From contig JALIGW010000289.1 in NCBI GenBank assembly GCA_023053685.1, forward strand, positions 1 to 64,000: DNA of 64,000 bases, read 5' to 3'. The DNA is from Diadophis punctatus similis. Lineage: Eukaryota; Chordata; Lepidosauria; Squamata; Dipsadidae. Below the pieces are notes generated by a model. The model saw nothing but the letters and a program-made list of their open reading frames with translations. It made no database searches and was not told the DNA's origin. Positions within the stretch are counted from its first letter, which is position 1. The number at the start of each line of letters is the position of its first letter. Positions 13,260 to 24,525 of the stretch are shown here, piece after piece. The translations under genes and the position numbers were made by a program.

Positions 13260-14741
13260 TTGACAAACACCTAAGAAATGAAAATGAAACACATATTCCT
13301 GTTCCCCACGGGCTGGAAAGCCGAATTCTCGATCAATTTTTGATTCCGACCTTTCCCTGAAGAGCTAGCCCAAGGTCTAACCCAGCATTCGCCTTATTTC
13401 TCAATTCAGCCCAAAAACATCACTTTTGACAAACACCTCAGAAATGAAAATGAAACACATATTCCTGTTCCCCACAGGCTGGAAAGCTGAATTCTCGCTT
13501 GATTTTTGATTCCGAGCCTACCCTGAAAAGCTAGCCCAAAGTCTAACACAGCATTCGCCTTAGGATTCAATTCAGCCCAAAAACATCACTTTTGACAAAC
13601 ACCTCAGAAATGAAAATGAAACACATATTCCTGTTCCCCACAGGATGGAAAGCTGAATTCTCGCTTGATTTTTGATTCCGAGCCTACCCTGAAAAGCTAG
13701 CCCAAAGTCTAACACAGCATTCGCCTTAGGATTCAATTCAGCCCAAAAACATCACTTTTGACAAACACCTCAGAAATGAAAATGAAACACATATTCCTGT
13801 TCCCCACAGGCTGGAAAGCTGAATTCTCGCTTGATTTTTGATTCCGAGCCTACCCTGAAAAGCTAGCCCAAAGTCTAACACAGCATTCGCCTTAGGATTC
13901 AATTCAGCCCAAAAACATCACTATTGACAAACACCTCAGAAATGAAAAAGAAACACATATTCCTGTTCCCCATGGGCTGGAAAGCCGAATTCTCGCTTGA
14001 TTATTGATTCTGACCTTTCCCTGAAGAGCTAGCGCAAGGTCTAACACAGCATTCGCCTTATTTCTCAATTCAGCCCAAAAACATCACTTTTGACAAACAC
14101 CTCAGAAATGAAAAAGAAACACATATTCCTGTTCCCCACGGGCTGGAAAGCTGAATTCTCGCTCAATTTTTGATTCCGACCTTTCCCTGAAGAGCTAGCC
14201 CAAGGTCTAACACAGCATTCGCCTCAGTTCTCAATTCAGCCAAAAAACATGACTTTTGACAAACACCTCAGAAATGAAAATGAAACACATATTCGTGTTC
14301 CGCACAGGCTGGAAAGCCGAATTCTCGCTTGATTTTTGATTCCGACCTTTCCCTGAAGGTCTAACACAGCATTCGCCTTAGGATTCAATTCAGCCCAAAA
14401 ACATCACTTTTGACAAACACCTCAGAAATGAAAAAGAAACACATATTCCTGTTCCCCACGGGCTGGAAAGCTGAATTCTCGCTCAATTTTTGATTCCGAC
14501 CTTTCCCTGAAGAGCTAGCCCAAGGTCTAACACAGCATTCGCCTCAGTTCTCAATTCAGCCAAAAAACATGACTTTTGACAAACACCTCAGAAATGAAAA
14601 AGAAACACAAATTCCTGTTCCCCACGGGCTGGAAAGCTGAATTCTCGCTCAATTTTTGATTCCGACCTTTCCCTGAAGAGCTAGCCCAAGGTCTAACACA
14701 GCATTCGCCTTATTTCTCAATTCAGCCCAAAAACATCACTT
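13260..14741 (+). repeat. Nine-monomer tandem block, copy 1 (12-bp deletion inside)
   Basis: Nine monomers starting with cctaagaaatgaaaatg and tctcgatcaa. Then come two J-type monomers flanking a cacaggatgg monomer, one with the private state cactattgac at 13919, a cctcagttctc monomer and an attcgtgttccgc monomer. The last of these has lost 12 bp near 14358 (ccctgaaggtc). The block repeats at an offset of 1482 bp, which is nine monomers minus the 12-bp loss. Confidence 0.88.
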
Positions 14742-15837
14742 TTGACAAACACCTAAGAAATGAAAATGAAACACATATTCCTGTTCCCCACGGGCTGGAA
14801 AGCCGAATTCTCGATCAATTTTTGATTCCGACCTTTCCCTGAAGAGCTAGCCCAAGGTCTAACACAGCATTCGCCTTATTTCTCAATTCAGCCCAAAAAC
14901 ATCACTTTTGACAAACACCTCAGAAATGAAAATGAAACACATATTCCTGTTCCCCACAGGCTGGAAAGCTGAATTCTCGCTTGATTTTTGATTCCGAGCC
15001 TACCCTGAAAAGCTAGCCCAAAATCTAACACAGCATTCGCCTTAGGATTCAATTCAGCCCAAAAACATCACTTTTGACAAACACCTCAGAAATGAAAATG
15101 AAACACATATTCCTGTTCCCCACAGGATGGAAAGCTGAATTCTCGCTTGATTTTTGATTCCGAGCCTACCCTGAAAAGCTAGCCCAAAGTCTAACATAGC
15201 ATTCGCCTTAGGATTCAATTCAGCCCAAAAACATCACTTTTGACAAACACCTCAGAAATGAAAATGAAACACATATTCCTGTTCCCCACAGGCTGGAAAG
15301 CTGAATTCTCGCTTGATTTTTGATTCCGAGCCTACCCTGAAAAGCTAGCCCAAAGTCTAACACAGCATTCGCCTTAGGATTCAATTCAGCCCAAAAACAT
15401 CACTATTGACAAACACCTCAGAAATGAAAAAGAAACACATATTCCTGTTCCCCATGGGCTGGAAAGCCGAATTCTCGCTTGATTATTGATTCTGACCTTT
15501 CCCTGAAGAGCTAGCGCAAGGTCTAACACAGCATTCGCCTTATTTCTCAATTCAGCCCAAAAACATCACTTTTGACAAACACCTCAGAAATGAAAAAGAA
15601 ACACATATTCCTGTTCCCCACGGGCTGGAAAGCTGAATTCTCGCTCAATTTTTGATTCCGACCTTTCCCTGAAGAGCTAGCCCAAGGTCTAACACAGCAT
15701 TCGCCTCAGTTCTCAATTCAGCCAAAAAACATGACTTTTGACAAACACCTCAGAAATGAAAATGAAACACATATTCGTGTTCCGCACAGGCTGGAAAGCC
15801 GAATTCTCGCTTGATTTTTGATTCCGACCTTTCCCTG
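14742..15837 (+). repeat. Nine-monomer tandem block, copy 2 (first six to seven monomers)
   Basis: Repeats the order of 13260-14355: cctaagaaatg with gatcaa, J, cacaggatgg, J, the cactattgac monomer (at 15401), the cctcagttctc monomer and the attcgtgttccgc monomer. It does not carry the 12-bp deletion, so that loss arose in copy 1 after the duplication, or the copies diverged by conversion. Private changes include caaaatctaac near 15021 and aacatagc near 15196. Confidence 0.87.
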
Positions 15838-17885
15838 AAGAGCTAGCCCAAGGTCCAACACAGCATTCGCCTTATTTCTCAATTCAGCCCAAAAACATCA
15901 CTTTTGACAAACACCTCAGAAATGAAAATGAAACACATATTCCTGTTCCCCACAGGCTGGAAAGCTGAATTCTCGCTTGATTTTTGATTCCGAGCCTACA
16001 CTGAAAAGCTAGCCCAAAGTCTAACACAGCATTCGCCTTAGGATTCAATTCAGCCCAAAAACATCACTTTTGACAAACACCTCAGAAATGAAAAAGAAAC
16101 ACATATTCCTGTTCCCCACGGGCTGGAAAGCTGAATTCTCGCTCAATTTTTGATTCCGACCTTTCCCTGAAGAGCTAGCCCAAGGTCTAACACAGCATTC
16201 GCCTCAGTTCTCAATTCAGCCAAAAAACATGACTTTTGACAAACACCTCAGAAATGAAAATGAAACACATATTCGTGTTCCGCACAGGCTGGAAAGCCGA
16301 ATTCTCGCTTGATTTTTGATTCCGACCTTTCCCTGAAGAGCTAGCCCAAGGTCTAACACAGCATTCGCCTTATTTCTCAATTCAGCCCAAAAACATCACT
16401 TTTGACAAACACCTCAGAAATGAAAATGAAACACATATTCCTGTTCCCCACAGGCTGGAAAGCCGAATTCTCGCTTGATTTTTGATTCCGACCTTTCCCT
16501 GAAGACCTAGCCCGAGGTCTAACACAGCATTCGCCTTATTTCTCAATTCAGCCCAAAAACATCACTTTTGACAAACACCTCAGAAATGAAAAAGAAACAC
16601 ATATTCCTGTTCCCCATGGGCTGGAAAGCCGAATTCTCGCTTGATTATTGATTCTGACCTTTCCCTGAAGAGCTAGCCCAAGGTCTAACACAGCATTCGC
16701 CTTATTTCTCAATTCAGCCCAAAAATATCACTTTTGACAAACACCTCAGAAATGAAAAAGAAACACATATTCCTGTTCCCCATGGGCTGGAAAGCCGAAT
16801 TCTCGCTTGATTTTCGATTACAAGCCTTCGCTGAAGAGCTAGCCCAAAGTCTAACACTGCATTCTCCTTATTTCTCAATTCAGCCCAAAAACATCACTTT
16901 TGACAAACACCTCAGAAATGAAAATGAAACACATATTCCTGTTCCCCACAGGCTGGAAAGCTGAATTCTCGCTTGATTTTTGATTCCGAGCCTACCCTGA
17001 AAAGCTAGCCCAAAGTCTAACACAGCATTCGCCTTAGGATTCAATTCAGCCCAAAAACATCACTTTTGACAAACACCTCAGAAATGAAAATGAAACACAT
17101 ATTCCTGTTCCCCACAGGCTGGAAAGCTGAATTCTCGCTTGATTTTTGATTCCGAGCCTACCCTGAAAAGCTAGCCCAAAGTCTAACACAGCATTCTCCT
17201 TAGGATTCAATTCAGCCCAAAAACATCACTTTTGACAAACACCTCAGAAATGAAAAAGAAACACATATTCCTGTTCCCCATGGGCTGGAAAGCCGAATTC
17301 TCGCTTGATTATTGATTCTGACCTTTCCCTGAAGAGCTAGCGCAAGGTCTAACACAGCATTCGCCTTATTTCTCAATTCAGCCCAAAAACATCACTTTTG
17401 ACAAACACCTCAGAAATGAAAAAGAAACACATATTCCTGTTCCCCACGGGCTGGAAAGCCGAATTCTCGCTCAATTTTTGATTCTGACCTTTCCCTGAAG
17501 AGCTAGCGCAAGGTCTAACACAGCATTCGCCTTATTTCTCAATTCAGCCCAAAAACATCACTTTTGACAAACACCTCAGAAATGAAAAAGAAACACATAT
17601 TCCTGTTCCCCACGGGATGGAAAGCCGAATTCTCGCTCAATTTTTGATTCCGACCTTTCCCTGAAGAGCTAGCCCAAGGTCTAACACAGCATTCTCAATT
17701 CAGCCAAAAAACATGACTTTTGACAAACACCTCAGAAATGAAAATGAAACACATATTCGTGTTCCGCACAGGCTGGAAAGCCGAATTCTCGCTTGATTTT
17801 TGATTCCGACCTTTCCCTGAAGAGCTAGCCCAAGGTCTAACACAGCATTCGCCTTATTTCTCAATTCAGCCCAAAAACATCACTT
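15838..17885 (+). repeat. Mixed monomers with a 10-bp deletion
   Basis: About twelve monomers in a non-repeating order: the tail of an O-type monomer, P, a cctcagttctc monomer, O, a gaagacc / cccgagg monomer, H, an I-type monomer at 16734 (cagccc state), two J, M-like, two gcgcaagg or cacggg monomers and O. A 10-bp deletion near 17694 joins cattcgcc-type sequence to ctcaattc, giving gcattctcaattcag. Together with the 12-bp loss near 14358 it accounts exactly for the 22-bp shortfall between 11932 and 24526. Confidence 0.85.
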
Positions 17886-20812
17886 TTGACAAACACCTCA
17901 GAAATGAAAAAGAAACACATATTCCTGTTCCCCACAGGCTGGAAAGCCGAATTCTCGCTTGATTTTTGATTCCGACCTTTCCCTGAAGACCTAGCCCAAG
18001 GTATAACACAGCATTCGCCTTATTTCTCAATTCAGCCCAAAAACATCACTTTTGGCAAACACCTCAGAAATGAAAAAGAAACACATATTCCTGTTCCCCA
18101 CGGGCTGGAAAGCCGAATTCTCGCTCAATTTTTGATTCCGACCTTTCCCTGAAGAGCTAGCCCAAGGTCTAACACAGCATTCGCCTTATTTCTCAATTCA
18201 GCCCAAAAACATCACTTTTGACAAACACCTCAGAAATGAAAATGAAACACATATTCCTGTTCCCCACAGGCTGGAAAGCTGAATTCTCGCTTGATTTTTG
18301 ATTCCGAGCCTACCCTGAAAAGCTAGCCCAAAGTCTAACACAGCATTCGCCTTAGGATTCAATTCAGCCCAAAAACATCACTTTTGACAAACACCTCAGA
18401 AATGAAAAAGAAACACATATTCCTGTTCCCCACGGGCTGGAAAGCCGAATTCTCGCTCAATTTTTGATTCCGACCTTTCCCTGAAGAGCTAGCCCAAGGT
18501 CTAACCCAGCATTCGCCTTATTTCTCAATTCAGCCCAAAAACATCACTTTTGACAAACACCTCAGAAATGAAAAAGAAACACATATTCCTGTTCCCCATG
18601 GGCTGGAAAGCCGAATTCTCGCTTGATTATTGATTCTGACCTTTCCCTGAAGAGCTAGCGCAAGGTCTAACTCAGCATTCGCCTTATTTCTCAATTCAGC
18701 CCAAAAACATCACTTTTGACAAACACCTCAGAAATGAAAAAGAAACACATATTCCTGTTCCCCACGGGCTGGAAAGCCGAATTCTCGCTCAATTTTTGAT
18801 TCCGACCTTTCCCTGAAGAGCTAGCCCAAGGTCTAACACAGCATTCGCCTCAGTTCTCAATTCAGCCAAAAAACATGACTTTTGACAAACACCTCAGAAA
18901 TGAAAATGAAACACATATTCGTGTTCCGCACAGGCTGGAAAGCCGAATTCTCGCTTGATTTTTGATTCCGACCTTTCCCTGAAGAGCTAGCCCAAGGTCT
19001 AACACAGCATTCGCCTTAGGATTCAATTCAGCCCAAAAACATCACTTTTGACAAACACCTCAGAAATGAAAAAGAAACACATATTCCTGTTCTCCACGGG
19101 CTGGAAAGCCGAATTCTCGCTTGATTTTCGATTCCAAGCCTTCCCTGAAGAGCTAGCCCAAGGTCTAACACAGCATTCGCCTTATTTCTCAATTCAGCCC
19201 AAAAACATCACTTTTGACAAACACCTCAGAAATGAAAAAGAAACACATATTCCTGTTCCCCACGGGCTGGAAAGCCGAATTCTCGCTCAATTTTTGATTC
19301 CGACCTTTCCCTGAAGAGCTAGCCCTAGGTCTAACACAGCATTCGCCTCAGTTCTCAATTCAGCCAAAAAACATGACTTTTGACAAACACCTCAGAAATG
19401 AAAATGAAACACATATTTGTGTTCCGCACAGGCTGGAAAGCCGAATTCTCGCTTGATTTTTGATTCCGACCTTTCCCTGAAGAGCTAGCCCAAGGTCTAA
19501 CACAGCATTCGCCTTAGGATTCAATTCAGCCCAAAAACATCACTTTTGACAAACACCTCAGAAATGAAAAAGAAACACATATTCCTGTTCTCCACGGGCT
19601 GGAAAGCCGAATTCTCGCTTGATTTTCGATTCCAAGCCTTCCCTGAAGAGCTAGCCCAAGGTCTAACACAGCATTCGCCTTATTTCTCAATTCAGCCCAA
19701 AAACATCACTTTTGACAAACACCTCAGAAATGAAAAAGAAACACATATTCCTGTTCCCCACGGGCTGGAAAGCTGAATTCTCGATCAATTTTTGATTCCG
19801 ACCTTTCCCTGAAGAGCTAGCCCAAGGTCTAACACAGCATTCGCCTTATTTCTCAATTCAGCCCAAAAACATCACTTTTGACAAACACCTCAGAAATGAA
19901 AATGAAACACATATTCCTGTTCCCCACAGGCTGGAAAGCTGAATTCTCGCTTGATTTTTGATTCCGAGCCTACCCTGAAAAGCTAGCCCAAAGTCTAACA
20001 CAGCATTCGCCTTAGGATTCAATTCAGCCCAAAAACATCACTTTTGACAAACACCTCAGAAATGAAAAAGAAACACATATTCCTGTTCCCCATGGGCTGG
20101 AAAGCTGAATTCTCGCTCAATTTTTGATTCCGACCTTTCCCTGAAGAGCTAGCCCAAGGTCTAACACAGCATTCGCCTTATTTCTCAATTCAGCCCAAAA
20201 ACATCACTTTTGACAAACACCTTAGAAATGAAAAAGAAACACATATTCCTGTTCCCCACAGGCTGGAAAGCCGAATTCTCGCTTGATTTTTGATTCCGAC
20301 CTTTCCCTGAAGAGCTAGCCCAAGGTCTAACCCAGCATTCGCCTTAGGATTCAATTCAGCCCAAAAACATCACTTTTGACAAACACCTCAGAAAGGAAAA
20401 AGAAACACATATTCCTGTTCCCCACAGGCTGGAAAGCCGAATTCTCGCTTGATTTTCGATTCCGACCTTTCACTGAAGAGCTAGCCCAAGGTCTAACACA
20501 GCATTCGCATTATTTCTCAATTCAGCCCAAAAACATCACTTTTGGCAAACACCTCAGAAATGAAAAAGAAACACATATTCCTGTTCCCCATGAGCTGGAA
20601 AGCTGAATTCTCGCTCAATTTTTGATTCTGACCTTTCCCTGAAGAGCTAGCCCAAGGTCTAACACAGCATTCGCCTCATTTCTCAATTCAGCCCAAAAAC
20701 ATCACTTTTGACAAACACCTCAGAAATGAAAATGAAACACATATTCCTGTTCCCCACAGGCTGGAAAGCTGAATTCTCGCTTGATTTTTGATTCCGAGCC
20801 TACCCTGAAAAG
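17886..20812 (+). repeat. Second copy of the window's opening arrangement
   Basis: Begins with the same gaagacc / ggtataac monomer as position 1 (ggtataac at 18000 and 111), then the ttggc monomer, J, the aacccag monomer, the gcgcaagg / aactcag monomer, and type-A monomers at 19048 and 19546. From 19546 it follows 1986 at an offset of 17560 bp up to about 20812, including the E monomer with catgagctgg at 20376 (2815 in the first copy). Between the two matched parts the number of monomers differs, so the copies have gained or lost whole monomers. Confidence 0.85.
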
Positions 20813-22865
20813 CTAGCCCAAAGTCTAACACAGCATTCGCCTTAGGATTCAATTCAGCCCAAAAACATCACTTTTGACAAACACCTCAGAAATGAAAAAG
20901 AAACACATATTCCTGTTCCCCATGGGCTGGAAAGCCGAATTCTCGCTTGATTATTGATTCTGACCTTTCCCTGAAGAGCTAGCCCAAGGTCTAACACAGC
21001 ATTCGCCTTATTTCTCAATTCAGCCCAAAAATATCACTTTTGACAAACACCTCAGAAATGAAAAAGAAACACATATTCCTGTTCCCCATGGGCTGGAAAG
21101 CCGAATTCTCGCTTGATTTTCGATTACAAGCCTTCGCTGAAGAGCTAGCCCAAAGTCTAACACTGCATTCTCCTTATTTCTCAATTCAGACCAAAAACAT
21201 CACTTTTGACAAACACCTCAGAAATGAAAATGAAACACATATTCCTGTTCCCCACAGGCTGGAAAGCTGAATTCTCGCTTGATTTTTGATTCCGAGCCTA
21301 CCCTGAAAAGCTAGCCCAAAGTCTAACACAGCATTCGCCTTAGGATTCAATTCAGCCCAAAAACATCACTTTTGACAAACACCTCAGAAATGAAAATGAA
21401 ACACATATTCCTGTTCCCCACAGGCTGGAAAGCTGAATTCTCGCTTGATTTTTGATTCCGAGCCTACCCTGAAAAGCTAGCCCAAAGTCTAACACAGCAT
21501 TCGCCTTAGGATTCAATTCAGCCCAAAAACATCACTTTTGACAAACACCTCAGAAATGAAAATGAAACACATATTCCTGTTCCCCACAGGCTGGAAAGCT
21601 GAATTCTCGCTTGATTTTTGATTCCGAGCCTACCCTGAAAAGCTAGCCCAAAGTCTAACACAGCATTCGCCTTATTTCTCAATTCAGCCCAAAAACATCA
21701 CTTTTGACAAACACCTCAGAAATGAAAAAGAAACACATATTCCTGTTCCCCACAGGCTGGAAAGCCGAATTCTCGCTTGATTTTTGATTCCGACCTTTCC
21801 CTGAAGACCTAGCCCAAGGTCTAACACAGCATTCGCCTTATTTCTCAATTCAGCCCAAAAACATCACTTTTGGCAAACACCTCAGAAATGAAAAAGAAAC
21901 ACATATTCCTGTTCCCCACGGGCTGGAAAGCCGAATTCTCGCTCAATTTTTGATTCCGACCTTTCCCTGAAGAGCTAGCCCAAGGTCTAACACAGCATTC
22001 GCCTTATTTCTCAATTCAGCCCAAAAACATCACTTTTGACAAACACCTCAGAAATGAAAAAGAAACACATATTCCTGTTCCCCACGGGCTGGAAAGCCAA
22101 ATTCTCGCTCAATTTTTGATTCCGACCTTTCCCTGAATAGCTAGCCCAAGGTCTAACCCAGCATTCGCCTTATTTCTCAATTCAGCCCAAAAACATCACT
22201 TTTGACAAACACCTCAGAAATGAAAAAGAAACACATATTCCTGTTCCCCATGGGCTGGAAAGCCGAATTCTCGCTTGATTATTGATTCTGACCTTTCCCT
22301 GAAGAGCTAGCGCAAGGTCTAACTCAGCATTCGCCTTATTTCTCAATTCAGCCCAAAAACATCACTTTTGACAAACACCTCAGAAATGAAAAAGAAACAC
22401 ATATTCCTGTTCCCCACGGGCTGGAAAGCCGAATTCTCGCTCAATTTTTGATTCCGACCTTTCCCTGAAGAGCTAGCCCTAGGTCTAACACAGCATTCGC
22501 CTCAGTTCTCAATTCAGCCAAAAAACATGACTTTTGACAAACACCTCAGAAATGAAAATGAAACACATATTCGTGTTCCGCACAGGCTGGAAAGCCGAAT
22601 TCTCGCTTGATTTTTGATTCCGACCTTTCCCTGAAGAGCTAGCCCAAGGTCTAACACAGCATTCGCCTTATTTCTCAATTCAGCCCAAAAACATCACTTT
22701 TGACAAACACCTCAGAAATGAAAATGAAACACATATTCCTGTTCCCCACAGGCTGGAAAGCTGAATTCTCGCTTGATTTTTGATTCCGAGCCTACACTGA
22801 AAAGCTAGCCCAAAGTCTAACACAGCATTCGCCTTAGGATTCAATTCAGCCCAAAAACATCACTT
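20376..22865 (+). repeat. 15-monomer block, copy 1
   Basis: Order: E, F, J, H, I (cagacc state at 21187), three J, a gaagacc monomer, a ttggc monomer, a gccaaattc monomer, M, N, O and P, ending before a type-A monomer at 22866. The length is exactly 15 x 166. The whole order reappears, expanded, from 24526. A gaatagctagc change is seen near 22136. Confidence 0.85.
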
Positions 22866-24525
22866 TTGACAAACACCTCAGAAATGAAAAAGAAACACAT
22901 ATTCCTGTTCTCCACGGGCTGGAAAGCCGAATTCTCGCTTGATTTTCGATTCCAAGCCTTCCCTGAAGAGCTAGCCCAAGGTCTAACACAGCATTCGCCT
23001 TATTTCTCAATTCAGCCCAAAAACATCACTTTTGACAAACACCTCAGAAATGAAAAAGAAACACATATTCCTGTTCCCCACGGGCTGGAAAGCTGAATTC
23101 TCGCTCAATTTTTGATTCCGAGCCTACCCTGAAGAGCTAGCCCAAGGTCTAACACAGCATTCGCCTTATTTCTCAATTCAGCCCAAAAACATCACTTTTG
23201 ACAAACACCTCAGAAATGAAAAAGAAACACATATTCCTGTTCCCCATGGGCTGGAAAGCCGAATTCTCGCTCAATTTTTGATTCCGACCTTTCCCTGAAG
23301 AGCTAGCCCAAGGTCTAACACAGCATTCGCCTTATTTCTCAATTCAGCCCAAAAACATCACTTTTGACAAACACCTCAGAAATGAAAAAGAAACACATAT
23401 TCCTGTTCCCCACAGGCTGGAAAGCCGAATTCTCGCTTGATTTTTGATTCCGACCTTTCCCTGAAGAGCTAGCCCAAGGTCTAACCCAGCATTCGCCTTA
23501 GGATTCAATTCAGCCCAAAAACATCACTTTTGACAAACACCTCAGAAAGGAAAAAGAAACACATATTCCTGTTCCCCACGGGCTGGAAAGCCGAATTCTC
23601 GCTTGATTTTCGATTCCGACCTTTCACTGAAGAGCTAGCCCAAGGTCTAACACAGCATTCGCATTATTTCTCAATTCAGCCCAAAAACATCACTTTTGGC
23701 AAACACCTCAGAAATGAAAAAGAAACACATATTCCTGTTCCCCATGGGCTGGAAAGCTGAATTCTCGCTCAATTTTTGATTCTGACCTTTCCCTGAAGAG
23801 CTAGCCCAAGGTCTAACACAGCATTCGCCTCATTTCTCAATTCAGCCCAAAAACATCACTTTTGACAAACACCTCAGAAATGAAAATGAAACACATATTC
23901 CTGTTCCCCACAGGCTGGAAAGCTGAATTCTCGCTTGATTTTTGATTCCGAGCCTACCCTGAAAAGCTAGCCCAAAGTCTAACTCAGCATTCGCCTTATT
24001 TCTCAATTCAGCCCAAAAACATCACTTTTGACAAACACCTCAGAAATGAAAAAGAAACACATATTCCTGTTCCCCACGGGCTGGAAAGCTGAATTCTCGC
24101 TTGATTTTTGATTCCGAGCCTACCCTGAAAAGCTAGCCCAAAGTCTAACACAGCATTCGCCTTAGGATTCAATATAGCCCAAAAACATCACTTTTGACAA
24201 ACACCTCAGAAATGAAAAAGAAACACATATTCCTGTTCCCCATGGGCTGGAAAGCCGAATTCTCGCTCAATTTTTGATTCCGACCTTTCCCTGAAGAGCT
24301 AGCCCAAGGTCTAACACAGCATTCGCCTTATTTCTCAATTCAGCCCAAAAACATCACTTTTGACAAACACCTCAGAAATGGAAAAGAAACACATATTCCT
24401 GTTCCCCACAGGCTGGAAAGCCGAATTCTCGCTTGATTTTTGATTCCGACCTTTCCCTGAAGAGCTAGCCCAAGGTCTAACCCAGCATTCGCCTTAGGAT
24501 TCAATTCAGCCCAAAAACATCACTT
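22866..24525 (+). repeat. Ten monomers between the two versions of the 15-monomer block
   Basis: A at 22866, B, a catggg / gctcaattttt monomer, an aacccag / ttaggattc monomer, E at 23530, F, J-like, a cacggg / gagcc monomer, another catggg monomer and an aacccag monomer. Private marks are aatatagcc near 24173 and cagaaatggaaaag near 24380. It resembles the left part of the 10-monomer repeat found further right but lacks its C-D and G-J parts. Confidence 0.8.
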
